A stretch of 64,000 nucleotides of DNA. Origin: Adiantum capillus-veneris (Eukaryota > Streptophyta > Polypodiopsida > Polypodiales > Pteridaceae). The position numbers and the translations under genes were made by a program. Shown here in pieces: positions 20,347 to 32,458 of this stretch (positions within the stretch are counted from its first letter, which is position 1; each line of letters opens with the position of its first letter). Under the pieces are notes generated by a model. The model had not been told where the DNA came from. It worked only from the letters and a program-made list of their open reading frames with translations, and made no database searches. The stretch lies in assembly GCA_014529385.2 (NCBI GenBank), contig CM043944.1:84578884-84642883 (forward strand), given 5' to 3'.

Positions 20347-23300
20347 GTACTGCAAGCTGCGAAGAAGGCCAAGAAGAAGTTAAAACAAAAGGAGAAACTG
20401 CAAGAATTGCCCCCGTATCAACTGGACCCCGAGTCAGTAAAGGCAGCAAAGGCATCTTATCTTTCTAAAGAGCAGTTAGAAGAACACCAGACCATGGTCT
20501 TCATGGGCAGATTTAAGAGTAAAGAAGGGCATTAGGTGGAGTTGCAGCTCTTGCCCAAAGAGGTTTATGATGTCGTAGCAAAGCCAGAAACCAAAGAGGC
20601 TAACCGCAGGTTAGGACTCCGACACTTCTATGAACAAGAGCCGTGCGGAGTAGACTTTCAGAAGGCTTACGAGCTTCTATCCACCATCAAGGAAGACGAA
20701 ACTGCCCAAATCTTAGACAACCAAGGAAATAAGGTAGAGGTTGTAATTACAAAGGAAATAGTGGTAGAGGTACTCAAATTGCCCATTGAAGGCATGACCA
20801 TGCGGGCAAGAGATAGGAAAACAAAGGGCACATTTACAAAGGAAACAATTGCGGCTACATTTGCCGATCTCATCCATAAGCAGGTGGAAGAGCCAACCCG
20901 TCTGTACCACCAACATTTCCATTTCTTGGCAAAAAGGCCACCAAGGTACACGATACCAAATCACGCTGTGCCCACCACTTTTACACAAGTTCTGAAGTCA
21001 ACCACCAGACAACCTGCGGACCATGCACAATATGTGTTAACAACATTGAAAGCCACCAAGAAGGAGGGAAAGATAACCTACTTGGGCGCACCTGAAGTCT
21101 TGACCAGAATAGCCTATCATGCCATCAGCATGGCCGACAACCTACCGCCTGCCCCGGATCAGAACACATGGATCTTGGCATCTCCACCCTCTCCAAGATC
21201 TACAAGATCTGGTAAGCGATCATTTAAATTAGGTGATGAATTCGATGATAGTTCATCCGAGCAGCATAGCAGTGAAATCTCTGACAACAAAGAAGAAAGA
21301 GCTAGGAGGGAAGAAATGAAGCGAAAAGTTGTGACTGCTCACCAAGAGGAGCCAGCTCAAAAGCAAGCGAGATTTGAAAGAGAAAAACAAGTGTATCAAC
21401 GCACTAGGCAAGCGTAGGGAAAAGACCCAGAAAAATGGGTACCCACCGGCTTGAAGGGACTTCAAACGAAACATCATTCAAGGAAAGAGGCCAAGGATCC
21501 CAAGGATCATTTAGAAAGAATCTACCAAGAGGCAGAGGCCTTGAAGCTGAAAGAGGCGGAAGAAGCGGCCAAGAAAGCTGAGGAAGCAGCAACTCAAGAG
21601 CAAGGCTAGGCATCTCCCCGACCCACCTCACCGCCGCTGGAACAACAGGACCAGCCCATGCCCACTCCACCATCATCACCGCCAGGCGAAGAGACCATTG
21701 AAGAGGCCGAGACTGACAAGGCAAAAGAGTCTGAGTTCACCCACCAAACAGAAGCTACACAACAAGCTGGACACAACGAACAACATGAAGAAAAGGAAGC
21801 TAAATAAGCACCAGAACAGACAGCCGAGGAAACTCACAAGTCGGCAGATGAAACTGATAAAGAAGAAGATAAAGAAAAGGAGCAAACCACTACACATAAG
21901 GAAGAAACCGACATTGAGAAGGCACGAAGGCCTACAATTGAATAAATTGTAAGGGTTGAGACCACACAGCTTGTTTCCACTCAGCCAGAAACTGCCGAGG
22001 TTTCAAAACCTCAGGATGGCCAGGAAGCAACCATCTCTATAGAGACACCAGCAAGAAGCGACACAAGAGGCTGCCGGCACATTTGAACTAGCACGACAGG
22101 AATCGTGGCAGTCCAATGATGAAGTCATTCTACAAGTTAACGAGTATGCAAGGCAAATGCAGATCATGACGGAGAAACTCCGCTCAGTAGCCTTTAACCG
22201 TAGTACTAAAGCCAAAGAATTAGAAATGGTCATCAATGCTCTTCAAGGAGAGCTCAAAGACAGAATGGCTACAATTACTGATATCCAAAATCAGGTACAA
22301 GAGCTAAAGACTGAAGCAAAACAACATCAGATAGCCAGGGACAGCCAACAGAAGGAAATGGAGGAGTTGGGTGACCTCCTCACTAAGCTATCTCATGCCT
22401 GCAAAGTGAAAGATGAGCAGTTGACAGAAGTGACAAATGAACTTCTTACCACCTCTCTGTCAGGTCAAAAGATTCAAGTACAATTAGATGTAGCGAACGC
22501 ATCTCTACAGTATTCTGAACAAAGAATTAATGATCAGGCCACTTTCTTGCGGCAATTAAGAGAAAATCCAGCCATGGCCTCGATCAAGGGAACAGATGAG
22601 GGGTATAAAGCACTTGAAAAGAAAAACAAAGATTTAGAGTTGGAATTGAAGCTGGAGCAGTCACAATGCAGAGACCTGGCGCTCATGCGGGTCCAAAGAG
22701 AGGAGGAGCTCCTTAAAGAGATTGCAGAATTGAAAAGAGTAAACCAACTCCTCAGAGATGGAAAGCCAGACATACAGGAAGAGGCAGGTACTTCAGAGCT
22801 GCCCCAAGTGGAAATTCCCTCAGTCTCATTTGCTGATTTTGAGACGCAGTCTACAGCAGAGCCGAGTGGGGGAGAAGATTTTCAAATCCAAATTACAAAG
22901 GAAGACACAGTGACAATGGTCTAGCTGTCAAAGGCTGAGGAAGATGCACTGAAGGAGAAGATATCCTTGGAGGTAGATGAGCACTGGAAGGCAGCTATGG
23001 ATTGTGAGTTGAGAGTTTTACACTCTGTCAATGTCACACAGCTCACTCCCAATCAAATCAATGCTCAATGGCACCAACAATCCCTGCCATACCCTCTCAT
23101 CAAGGTTGAACTCTTACAGGTAAAGGAAAGATTATACAGAGATATGCAAGAAGATGGTGCAGATCAAGACCACACAAAGTGGAGGCTAAGCTGGTTGAAC
23201 AAGAATCCAAGATACTTGATTCTGTTCACGAGAGCACCTGCGGCCATACAGAAAGATCCAGTATTTTGTCCTGTACCGCGAGTAAGGACATGGCAAGCAC

Positions 23301-23875
23301 ACGAAGCATTGCAGAAGAAGAGGCCAACATGGCTGAATTTTCCCAGGCTTCCAGCTCCAGAGAGAGGCCAAGCAACAGAAGAATACATGGTGAAAACCCT
23401 AACGGGAGCCATGACATTCTTCAAAAGTCTGCCAGATCTCTCCTGCGCAATGCGATACAAAATCTACAGGATGCTACTTACTTGCATACAAGTCTTCAAT
23501 GATCCTGAGCAGACAGGAGACCCATGGCTCTCATTTTTGGAAGGAAACAAAGGCCTTTGCTATGATCTAAGTGGGCAGCCCTAAGAGGAATTTCTTTATG
23601 CCTTTTATGCCCAATGCATGTTTCTGCCCTCGCACAATATGCTATCTTTTGAGGAGGATTTCTACACTGGCTTTTTCACCTGGCGAACGAAGATATTTAC
23701 GCCGGTGATAAGCAACCTCACAGCCAGATTTGTAGGCTACTCGGCAGTGGAACTAAAAAACAAAGTCACCATGCAGTTTTTACAAGTGCCAGACAAAGAA
23801 CGTAAAATCAGATATGAAAAAGCACTGAAGGACCACCTTGCCCGCTGTCAACCCGAAGATTACTTCAGCCCATAA
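20347..23875 (+). pseudogene. Element C giant ORF (about 1,170 codons), function unknown
   Basis: Frame 1 runs about 20347-22040, with in-frame stops at 20533, 21415, 21607, 21805 and 21943. A frameshift near 22045 leads to frame 2, which runs to 23875 with stops at 22922 and 23582. The N-terminal part (20536-21180) resembles the 'putative plant transposon protein' N-terminal fold (YELLSTIKEDETAQIL, VVITKEIVVEVLKLP). Next come a Ser/Lys-rich region, a Glu/Pro/Lys-rich linker, a long coiled coil (about 22140-22770, heptad-like Leu) and a C-terminal domain with WLNFPRLPAPERGQATEEYM. No RT, protease or zinc knuckle. It occupies the whole interior of C, so a gag-like or structural role is possible but unproven. 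Confidence 0.55.
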
Positions 23876-23898
23876 AGCTGGGTCAAGGGACGACACAG

Positions 23899-23914
23899 GC
23901 GAGGAGGGGGGGAA
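23899..23914 (+). other. Polypurine tract of element C
   Basis: GCGAGGAGGGGGGGAA directly before TGTTAGCAG at 23915, just after the end of the long ORF (stop at 23873-23875). Confidence 0.75.
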
Positions 23915-24322
23915 TGTTAGCAGCCAGCTAACACGTACACCATTTTTCGGAGTTCTCCTTGTAAAAATAATTATTATTTTGATAGATCGGGAATATTGTA
24001 AATCCTATTAAACCTTGCAATTAATAAGCCATGCCTACAAGCTTCCAAATTGTATCAGCCATTCAATTCCCTGCTTTGGTAGAACTCCAGATTATTACTT
24101 TTGACCACCCAAAAACCTTGGCTAAGGTATAAAAGCCAAATTTTGTAAGTTTTTTATAAGTTTTTGGATAAGAAATACAGCGTGAGCTAACGACACTCAC
24201 TTCTTTCCTTCTCGCGCTTCCTACTCCCTCTCCGGTTGTCACATTGCGATTGTGTTTGTTGCATTGCAACCGCAGGTAAGAGCTCTACGCATTGACGTAA
24301 GCAGTTCATAGTATTTCAAAGC
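23915..24322 (+). repeat. LTR of element C
   Basis: About 408 bp starting TGTTAGCAGCCAGCTAACA, which holds a TGTTAGC/GCTAACA inverted repeat. A TATA box lies at 24128-24135. The likely end is where a TTTTGGCG primer-binding-like site begins. It follows a polypurine tract on the left and a primer-binding-like site on the right, so it can act as 3' LTR of C and 5' LTR of a second copy. Confidence 0.65.
24128..24135 (+). promoter_or_regulatory. LTR TATA box (element C)
   Basis: TATAAAAG in the sense orientation, about 213 bp into the LTR, with an initiator-like CTCACTT about 65 bp downstream. Confidence 0.6.
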
Positions 24323-24569
24323 TTTTGGCGTCGCCGACCCGCAGCCTAATTTCATCATAACTAGGAATTTACACTTTTAAAACGAAAACTAAGCATAGGC
24401 AGGGTATTGGGGCATCATTGCTAAGCATATAGATGCATTCTGGATTGAAAACGGCTAGGTCAAAAATCCACTGCTGTTAATAATCGCGATTTTAGAACTT
24501 GACCGAAAGTGGGGTTTGAGGCCATAGGCATGTGTGCTTAGGTCTTATAAACTTTTCCTAGAAGTTTCG
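24323..24569 (+). other. PBS-like site plus leader fragment with a palindrome
   Basis: TTTTGGCGTCGCCGACCC at 24323-24340 resembles the TTGGCGCCGTTGCCG site of element D. The following leader carries an imperfect CGCG palindrome at 24476-24497 (core AATCGCGATT). The sequence then changes near 24560. This is the start of a second copy of the C family, truncated. Confidence 0.5.
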
Positions 24570-26458
24570 TTACGTTTGGATGTCATTTGATGCTGTAACG
24601 AATGTGATTTTCTTGCCGATGAGCGATTGGCTTTTGGTGATTTCAGTCACTTGAGTGTAGCTTGAGTTAGATGCGAGTCGGTAGTTGTTTTTCAAGAGAT
24701 TGACAACCTCTTTGTAGCCTCTATGCACTAGTCGAGTCAGCTTCATCCCATGGTTTGACAAATTAATCGTGGTTCTCGCTAATACTGCAATAAGTTATGA
24801 TGGTGAGGTTAGACATGCGTCCCACATCATGAAACTGCTCCATATAAACAAATTAAAAAAATATGATGGTCTTACATATGCAACAGGCTTTTTACCAAAG
24901 TGGGTCTCTACAATCTAAAAGGCCATTCAAATCATGAGGGCCCGCTTATCGTGTTCCTTCAGCTTTGGCACTCATATTGGGTCCGATAGAGGATACCACT
25001 CGCCAAAAATGACATCCGGAGATGGATGTATATAATTGGAGTACTCAATTTTCCTCTTGCACATAATGTTGCACTCCAGGCACTTCTTGGACTCAGATTT
25101 GTCTCTTTTGAGCCGCTTGACCTTTTGAATTCACCATGTCTGGGCCATTTCCCATGCAATGGCATAGTTCGCATCATGCAAGGGAAACAATGCAAGTTTC
25201 TTCTCCTTTGCAATGACATCATTTATTGCATTGGAGTTTACACCTTGAGCAAAATTGTAAAAACCTAAATAAGCACAAGATGTACCTATTATGAACAACC
25301 AAAATGCCCATCTATTCGGAATTAATTTCTCAGACCAATTTAACAACACTTGAGTCAAACAAAGGAAGTGGACAAAAGGTAGTTGTTCTATTCAGTTCCA
25401 AAAGGATTACAAGGATACACACTGGAATTACAAGGCTTTATAGTTGCATAATGGCATACAAAACTACGCACATATTTTACAAAACATAGTTCATGCTTGC
25501 ATGCTAATGCACAGGATGTTGTCAGGGCGTTTGTGTTGGACATCTACACACATTTATGTGTACAGAGATTTCAACAAGCATTTCATGCTCATGAGGAAAT
25601 ATTTTTGTGTGCACAGGCCTTGTGTGATTTGGTTTTCCTTTTTTGTGGTTCGGTGATGACTTCTTACTCATCACCACATCTGGCCCCTCCCTTTCTTTGG
25701 GATCTCCTTCCATGACTGTTTTTGAGTGTCCCATTTCCAAGAGATGTCTCTTCTTTTTTGGCTCTACATGGACAAAAAAGATAGCAGTAAGCACATAACA
25801 CAATTTTTTAAGGTGTAGGGTTAAGGAAGGGTGGAGTACTGGTAGTACCACTATGCCGCACTCGAGTAGGGCGCTTCTTCTTGGAAGACATGAAGCTCTG
25901 CAGGGTCACATCAAATGGAGATTCTTGGACATTTGCACATGTTGTTTGTTGTATCAACTTCTCATTTTCGTCAATGAAAACATACACATCTTTCTCACCA
26001 ACCTCCTGAGATGACTTCTCGGTCATCTCCACATCTGGCCTCTCCCTTTTAATAGTGCACTTCTTCTTGGAAGACAAGAAACTCTGGAGAGTCACCCCAA
26101 TGGGAGACTCCTTGTCATCACATGGTATTGAATTCTCAATGCCATCAATGATAGCATCCAAATATTTCTCACCAACCTTTGTGTTGCTCTTACCAAAGCC
26201 ATCACTAGTTGGTAGGCTTGATGCTTCATTGGTATTCAGATCTTGCACTTGAGGACTGCTTGTGGTGCCACTAGGGCTCACACCTTGCACTTTGAGAATG
26301 CTCTTAGAATGATGTGTGCCGATAGTCTTCAGTGATGCACTAGCTTGTGAGCCTTCAAGACCACCTGCACAATGTACAAAAAAGACTTGGAACACTCTAT
26401 TGGTGGTTTCCAACAATGTATAAGCGGTTTCTAGCACTATACTGGTGGTTTTTACCAC
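24570..26458 (-). pseudogene. Unrecognised minus-strand gene with an internal duplication
   Basis: Minus-strand frames 26458-25808, 25851-25522, 25358-25131, 25222-24959 and 24761-24570 are the readable parts. The first (216 codons) has an internal duplication: two copies of SP(I/F)(G/D)VTLQSF(L/M)SSKKK, each within a Ser/Lys/Glu-rich block. Later parts include KKLALFPLHDANYAIAWEMA. Stops and gaps suggest decayed exons. It lies directly next to a TTTCTACC array, as the DDE-like gene does, so it may be another gene of the same type of element. I do not recognise the protein. Confidence 0.35.
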
Positions 26459-27499
26459 TATATTGAGGGTTTACACCATTATCTTGGTGGTTTCAACCAC
26501 GATATTGGTGAACTCCACCACCACAGAATGAAGTACCCACCAAGAAATCTTAAAACACAGCTACTTTTGGCCAGCTTCTATAGGTTTCCACCATTGTATT
26601 GGTGGATTCAACCACTGTTTTTGAGGTTTTCACCATTGTATTTATGGTTTTGACCATTGTATTCGTGGTTTCAAACATTATATTTGCGGTTTAATCACCC
26701 ATGACTGAGGTACCCAATAAGAAATCTTAGAACCCAACAACTTTTTACTAGTTTCAAAAGGTTTTTACCAAGTCAATGGTTTTCACCATTCCTTTATTGG
26801 TTTAAAGTGCAACCAATTTTGGTTTCTAGTAGGTTTTCTTGGGCTTTCTACTCATCCCAAGTGTATGGTTTCTACCACTTTCCATTTGCTTTCAAGCAAT
26901 CCATAATGGTTTCTTTTAGCAATTATGTCCAAAATGGTTTCTATTGGTGCCTACCATTGCACTTCTAGAAACAATGTCTTGGCGTGGTTCCTAGACTAGT
27001 TTCTACCAGGTCACTGGTTTTCACCCTTGCCTTGATTGCTTTATAGTGCAGGCAATTATGGTATCTAGCAGGCATGTTGGTGCTTTCTACTTATCCCAAG
27101 CTTATGGTTTATCATTCCAATGATCAATTCTAACAGTCCAAAGTGGATTCCACCAGTACCGTAATGGTTTCTACCACTCCATGGGTGGTTTCTACCAATT
27201 ATAAGATCATCTCTATGGAGCTAGGTGCTCCCCCCACCAATGCCCAGCTGCAGTCTATTGGATTCTACCATTATAGTGGTAGAAACATTCTCTTGGTGTG
27301 CTTCATAGACTAGTTTCTACCAGGTCACTGGTTTTTACATAAGCCTTCAGTGCTTTGTAGTGTAGGCATTTGTGGTTTCTAGCAGGTCTACTGGTGCTTT
27401 CTACTTATCCCAACTTATGGTTTATCATTCCAAGGATCATTTCTAGTAGGTCCAATGTGGATTCTAGAATGGTTTCTACCACTACATGGGTGGTTTCTT
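26459..27499 (+). repeat. TTTCTACC-type repeat array, copy 2
   Basis: A low-complexity array of TTTCACCATTGTATTGGTGG- and GGTTTCTACCACTCCATGG-like words. A higher-order unit of about 315 bp is marked by ACTAGTTTCTACCAGGTCAC near 26995 and 27308, and by CTAGGTGCTCCCCCC near 27220. Its words are shared with the arrays at 2386-2820 and 44555-45200. Confidence 0.7.
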
Positions 27500-27652
27500 T
27501 GACAAGCGCAAATGCAAAATGGATCCCGACGACCTCTGTGCTAGGACCGTGCACGCCAAACTTGTCACGAGAAGTGAACAGGGGGCACCACCTAGCTTTG
27601 AGCGGCTAGGATGTGGACATTAGTGATTAAACTAACACTAATACTGCACACC

Positions 27653-27691
<39 letters not shown>

Positions 27692-27802
27692 TACACATAG
27701 ATGATGAAAACCCCTCGGGATGTGATGGCAATCTTGATGCAAAGTGGTATTTATAGAAAACTCAGTTTCGACAAGATGGAGACCGTGGGGAGAGGGGGGG
27801 GG

Positions 27803-27882
<80 letters not shown>

Positions 27883-28712
27883 ATAGTGCGTTCTCTAGAA
27901 AAAATCCCATATACATGGAGATTCTACTCTCATGTGTGTGGAGGCCTTTGGAGTCAGGGTGTGTGCATGACTTCCTTCTCAAGTGCTGACTCCCAAGTGC
28001 TGCCCTCCCCTGATAGTGACCTCTCAATGTTCTTTTATAGGTGCAGGGTGCATTAGTTTGGGATAATCTAATTAGGTTAGGGCCCTAATCAGGAGAGACA
28101 AAGCAAGGATCCGGGTCCCAGATGGTTGACCTTTGCTTTGTTTTAGAAGAAATTTAAGATGATATCTCCTAGGTGGGCCTTTGTGACCATCACCTGGAGA
28201 GAGGTGGCAATATACAATTGGTTTTTTTATACAAGGTTTTGTCTTGAAAATAGAAAAAATAGATTACCCTACGGATGTTTACTATGGAGATGCGTTGTGG
28301 ACAAGATGCCGATGAGTGGCGGGCTTTGCTGGTGCGTCGATGTAGCGCATTCGTCACTTTTGGGGCTGTGGCTAGGGCATGCCTTCGGCGGCGTCATTTC
28401 TTGATTTGCCATTGCCACCATCACGTGATTTGGTCGTTCTTCTTTTTTGTTGTTTGGGCGTTGATGTTGAACTCCTTCGGTCTTTTCTTCTTGTGCGTAC
28501 ATATGGTGTGCGTGTGTTTGTTTGGATGGGCTCGTACGAGTGAGTATAGTGTACGTATGTGTGTATGTGCACATGCTCATGAGTGTGTATGTGTGTGCTC
28601 TTGAGTGCTTGTGAGTCTTTGTGTGTGTGTGTGTAAGTGTTTGTGTATGGTAAGAGAGAGAGGGACGTCATTTCCTGAATCGAGAGAGAGAGATGGTGAG
28701 AGAGTGAGAGAT
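27500..28712 (+). repeat. LTR-like fragment related to the A/G LTR family
   Basis: It begins TGACAAGCGC and keeps the phrase GGGGGCACCACCTAGCTT with GAGCGGCTAGGA, also present at 7180 and 46735 in the A/G LTRs. It contains two GA microsatellites (27655-27689 and 27806-27880) and a GT/TG-rich tract (about 28505-28640). The rest diverges and no matching LTR end is seen before the truncated LTR of D at 28713. Long 'ORFs' here are microsatellite artefacts. Confidence 0.5.
27806..27880 (+). repeat. (GA)n microsatellite
   Basis: An uninterrupted run of about 37 GA units preceded by a G-run. It produces a meaningless Arg-Glu reading frame. Confidence 0.9.
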
Positions 28713-29371
28713 GGATACACCTGTCCCTAAGCCTCTATACTCAAAACCCTAGCTCTAGACCCATCTGCAAAAAACGCGTATAAAGATAGAGTAGAATTTT
28801 GAAAGTGCCCGAAAATGAAATCTATAAGTACTTATGTGTAGCTTATGTCGCTACGATTCTAACGCCTACTTGCAGGAAAAAAACGGACATCGTTTGATAT
28901 ACCTACGGCCACGAGTAGCTCGTAGATGCATGAGCGCATATGCTCCGTTCCACGAGGAATTCTTGGGATTGTCGTGTAGCTCTTACTGAGGCTAGCATGA
29001 TGGTGCAGTCGGATCTACAATGTGATGAACGAGTGGGGAGTAGTGCCAGGATGAAGCTCACGCTCTCTCTCTTCCTCTCTCACACACAGTAGACGACATC
29101 GCTAAAACTTATGATTATGATAAAAGTTCTTTACAAAAATGACCTAGGTACCTTATATACTAAGGTCACCTTAGGTTAAACCTAAAATAGAGTTTGAGGG
29201 GTCAAATGGCTTGGTATGTACAATCTAGAAGTTCCATTGCACCTCGGCTTCCGTAACTAGACTACCTACCTATCACAAATGATGTTTATGACCATAATCC
29301 GCAACATTCCATAACTCTCAGAGAATAAGGCTTTGTTGAGTTATGTTGTGTTTTTGACCTAGCCATCAACA
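28713..29371 (-). repeat. Element D 3' LTR, truncated
   Basis: About 95% similar by eye to 38982-39637. It ends ...CATCAACA at 29371 against ...GTCAACA at 39637. Its left 290 bp are missing, replaced by the neighbouring LTR-like fragment. Confidence 0.85.
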
Positions 29372-29386
29372 CTCCCCCCCTCCGCG
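29372..29386 (-). other. Polypurine tract of element D
   Basis: The minus strand reads GCGGAGGGGGGGAG and then TGTTGATGG, the first bases of the 3' LTR. Confidence 0.75.
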
Positions 29387-29409
29387 ATCATGTCGTCCCT
29401 GACAGGACC

Positions 29410-30047
<638 letters not shown>

Positions 30048-30060
30048 TCAAGGTGATTAA

Positions 30061-31535
30061 AGTTGCATTTGCCATTGTTAGCTTGTGTGTGCTTTGTAAA
30101 TCATTATACTGCTTCTACTTGATACATGACTTAATTAAAGCCCGACAAACCCCAATTAATTCCCTAAGTTAGTAACTTGCTTCAAAAGGGCTTTATCCGA
30201 CATCATTCGTGATAGATGACCATCGATGTGCTATCATTGTCTATTTGTCCCCAAAATTCATATACATGATGTAAAGGGTATGTAGATGGCTTTCATGGCT
30301 TCGATTTAAAAATTACATCTTTGGCTAGGGGTTATACCTTTTTTCCTTTTTCTTTTAAAATAATAACCCTTAGCTTGTATTCTCTATTTGTAGCCTCTCG
30401 ACAAAGTTAAGCTTGATTTGGACTTGCATTTGGCTTTCCAAGCTAACTTTTTGGATTTTAGTCTTGGACATGACTGATGGGCATCTCTGGCACCTTATGT
30501 TCTTGTCAGTATTTTTAGTCCCTTTTGTTTGTTTTGCTTCATTAAGTCACATAGAAGATAGAAGATTACATTATAAAGATCTACTTCCTGTATATGGTGT
30601 CGCATGAAGTGGCTGTTGGCAACTTTACACTTGATGGGTGCTTTTTTTTAGTCACATCACCAACTTCCTTTGTCCTTGTAGTCCATCTTGGAGTTTGATG
30701 ACCTCATGTTCTTGTTGAAGGCTGATCAACGTTCTTTTCTTATGTCTGACATTATCCATTATGTGTATGGCATTTGAGACATGCTTCGTAAAGTGTTGTC
30801 ATTTTCTTGAACCTTCTTTGCTTTGTACGGATCGACATCTCTTTAGTCTTTTCTTCATCTGGATTATGAACTTTTCTCTATTTTTCTCAAGAAACCTAAA
30901 AAAAGCAACTAAATAAAACCAAAAATCAGCTCAACTCAAAAAGAAAAATCAAGTTACTAGAAATCTAAATGCTATGTACATTGCACACATGTCCCTAGGG
31001 GCTCATATATGGCTTTTGTCCCCATACTTCTCTTGTAACTCTACTATGAGGGCATATACTGTGAATTTTGTTAAGAAATCATCACAATCAAATGCAAAAA
31101 TTCAATACAAATCACAAAACATTGCCCTCTAATATTCATATATTAGGTCCACATTTATAGTGCCTCCCCCCCTCCTATTTGGAGTCCTCCTTGATGACAT
31201 GGTATCACCAAGGGTATGTGTTGTGCTTGGGCAATCAAAAAGTGTGCCTATGTAGGCCTTGTATGTAGCCCTATTATGCATACACAATCAATGCATGGAA
31301 AAGATTCATGGTGTGCAAGATGTGGGTATAAGCAATTTGCTTATTGGCATTTGCCGACGAGGCTTCCTATTCTAAGCATTTATGATTTTCATTAAAGCTT
31401 TTGTGTCGTTTGCTTGATTGAAAGTTGTAAAGCTTTTTTGAAGGCTTACTTATCTGTTTGATGTTTCTTCAGAATCTAGTTTAGCCTTGTGGTTGGTTTT
31501 CGTATTTGGCATTGTCTTTCAGAGTGGGTTCTCTT
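30061..31535 (-). other. Non-coding interior of element D
   Basis: AT-rich. No frame or family was recognised on either strand. It lies between the captured helicase and the W(V/I)PK ORF. Part may be intron or flank carried along with the helicase fragment. A purine-rich patch on the minus strand near 31165-31180 resembles a polypurine tract but has no LTR beside it. Confidence 0.4.
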
Positions 31536-32380
31536 CTAACTGTATTGTAATCGTAGGAGGAATTGAAAGAATTCAAGCGGAGGTGCAGTAACAACAGTGT
31601 TATTGGTTACCCTTGGGACCCACTTCTTTGTGACTACTAGTTGCTTCATTGATGCTACTCGTATGGGAACCCATACTTGTCCCTGCTTTATTTGTGTTTG
31701 AAGAGACTTATTTGGGATCCACCTTGTCTTTGTGTGAGTTTTCAGCGATCTTTGCTTCAGCTCTTGTACTCTTGGTTGAGGACGAGGTTTAGACTTTGGG
31801 AGTTGACAATTTAACCGCTTCGGAATCCAAATAAATTTTGACCTCTTTGTGATTGAGTCAACTTCTTGAAAACCCAAATCTGATTTGTGAAAGCTTCGGA
31901 CTTTTTGCTTTTCTTAGATGTTCTCACAGGCTCCGATAGTTTTGTTGTTGGCATTGGATTTTGTGATTTTTCATCAAAGATCTTTGTCTTCTTGATCCAC
32001 ACCTGTGTTTGGTCAATCTGGCTCTTTGGTATCTAGATTTGTCAAACTTTTTGGTTCTGACTTGTTGTTCTTTTCTTTTGGCCGTCATTGTTCCGTGATG
32101 ACCTGAGTTTCTGGTAGGGGATGTCATAAGAATCATCACTATCAATACTATCCTCCACCAGGTTATATTTTAGAACTTTCCCTTCGTGGTTTGGCTGGTT
32201 ATGGAAAGATACTGTTTGTTTGCTCTTGGATTGCTGTTTCTGGGATGACTTTTCTATCCACTTGCTTAGTTTGTTGGTAGCTTGTTGACATGGATGTGCT
32301 CTACTTGGTTGAGTCTTTTCTTCCTGTATAGGAGCCATGTATGAGGGTGCTTGTTGCAATTTCATTTTCATCAAAGATTT
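31536..32380 (-). pseudogene. Element D C-terminal ORF with W(V/I)PK repeats
   Basis: Minus-strand frames 32374-32042, 32145-31924, 32002-31811 and 31877-31536 are pieces of one basic, Gln/Lys/Ser-rich region. A motif recurs: QKWIPKS, TQVWIKKT, NQIWVFKK, FIWIPKRL, TRWIPNKS, GQVWVPIR, KKWVPRV. The same motif follows the second protease in element B. No known catalytic domain. It sits where the C-terminal tail of pol would be, which supports deletion of RT to integrase in D. Confidence 0.5.
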
Positions 32381-32458
32381 TGGAATCCACTTTTGATGAA
32401 CTTTATTCTTGTAGCAATGACATTGTTTCCTGGGTCTTTGATTTGGACAATCATAAAA

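Larger units (their letters stand above)
18202..24322 (+). mobile_element. LTR element C (non-pol ORF, palindrome leader)
   Basis: A plus-strand unit with a non-coding leader holding three 22-bp palindromes (19564-20162), one very long decayed ORF (about 20347-23875) without RT or integrase, a polypurine tract (23899-23914) and an LTR from 23915. The 5' boundary is uncertain; the first kilobase may belong to the 3' LTR of B. It looks like a non-autonomous large-retrotransposon derivative. Confidence 0.6.

Noticed and set aside
20536-20538. GTG as a start codon for the C ORF
   Set aside because: GTG starts are not expected in a plant nuclear gene; the frame clearly continues upstream across a TAG at 20533 to about 20347.
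27701-27989. Open frames rich in Arg-Glu
   Set aside because: They come entirely from a (GA)n microsatellite.
28269-28671. Open frames on both strands rich in Thr-His and Cys-Val
   Set aside because: They come from a GT/CA-rich low-complexity tract inside an LTR-like fragment; no homology is recognised.
31165-31180. Extra polypurine tract and LTR start inside D
   Set aside because: A purine-rich patch exists on the minus strand, but no TG...CA repeat follows and no matching LTR was found.
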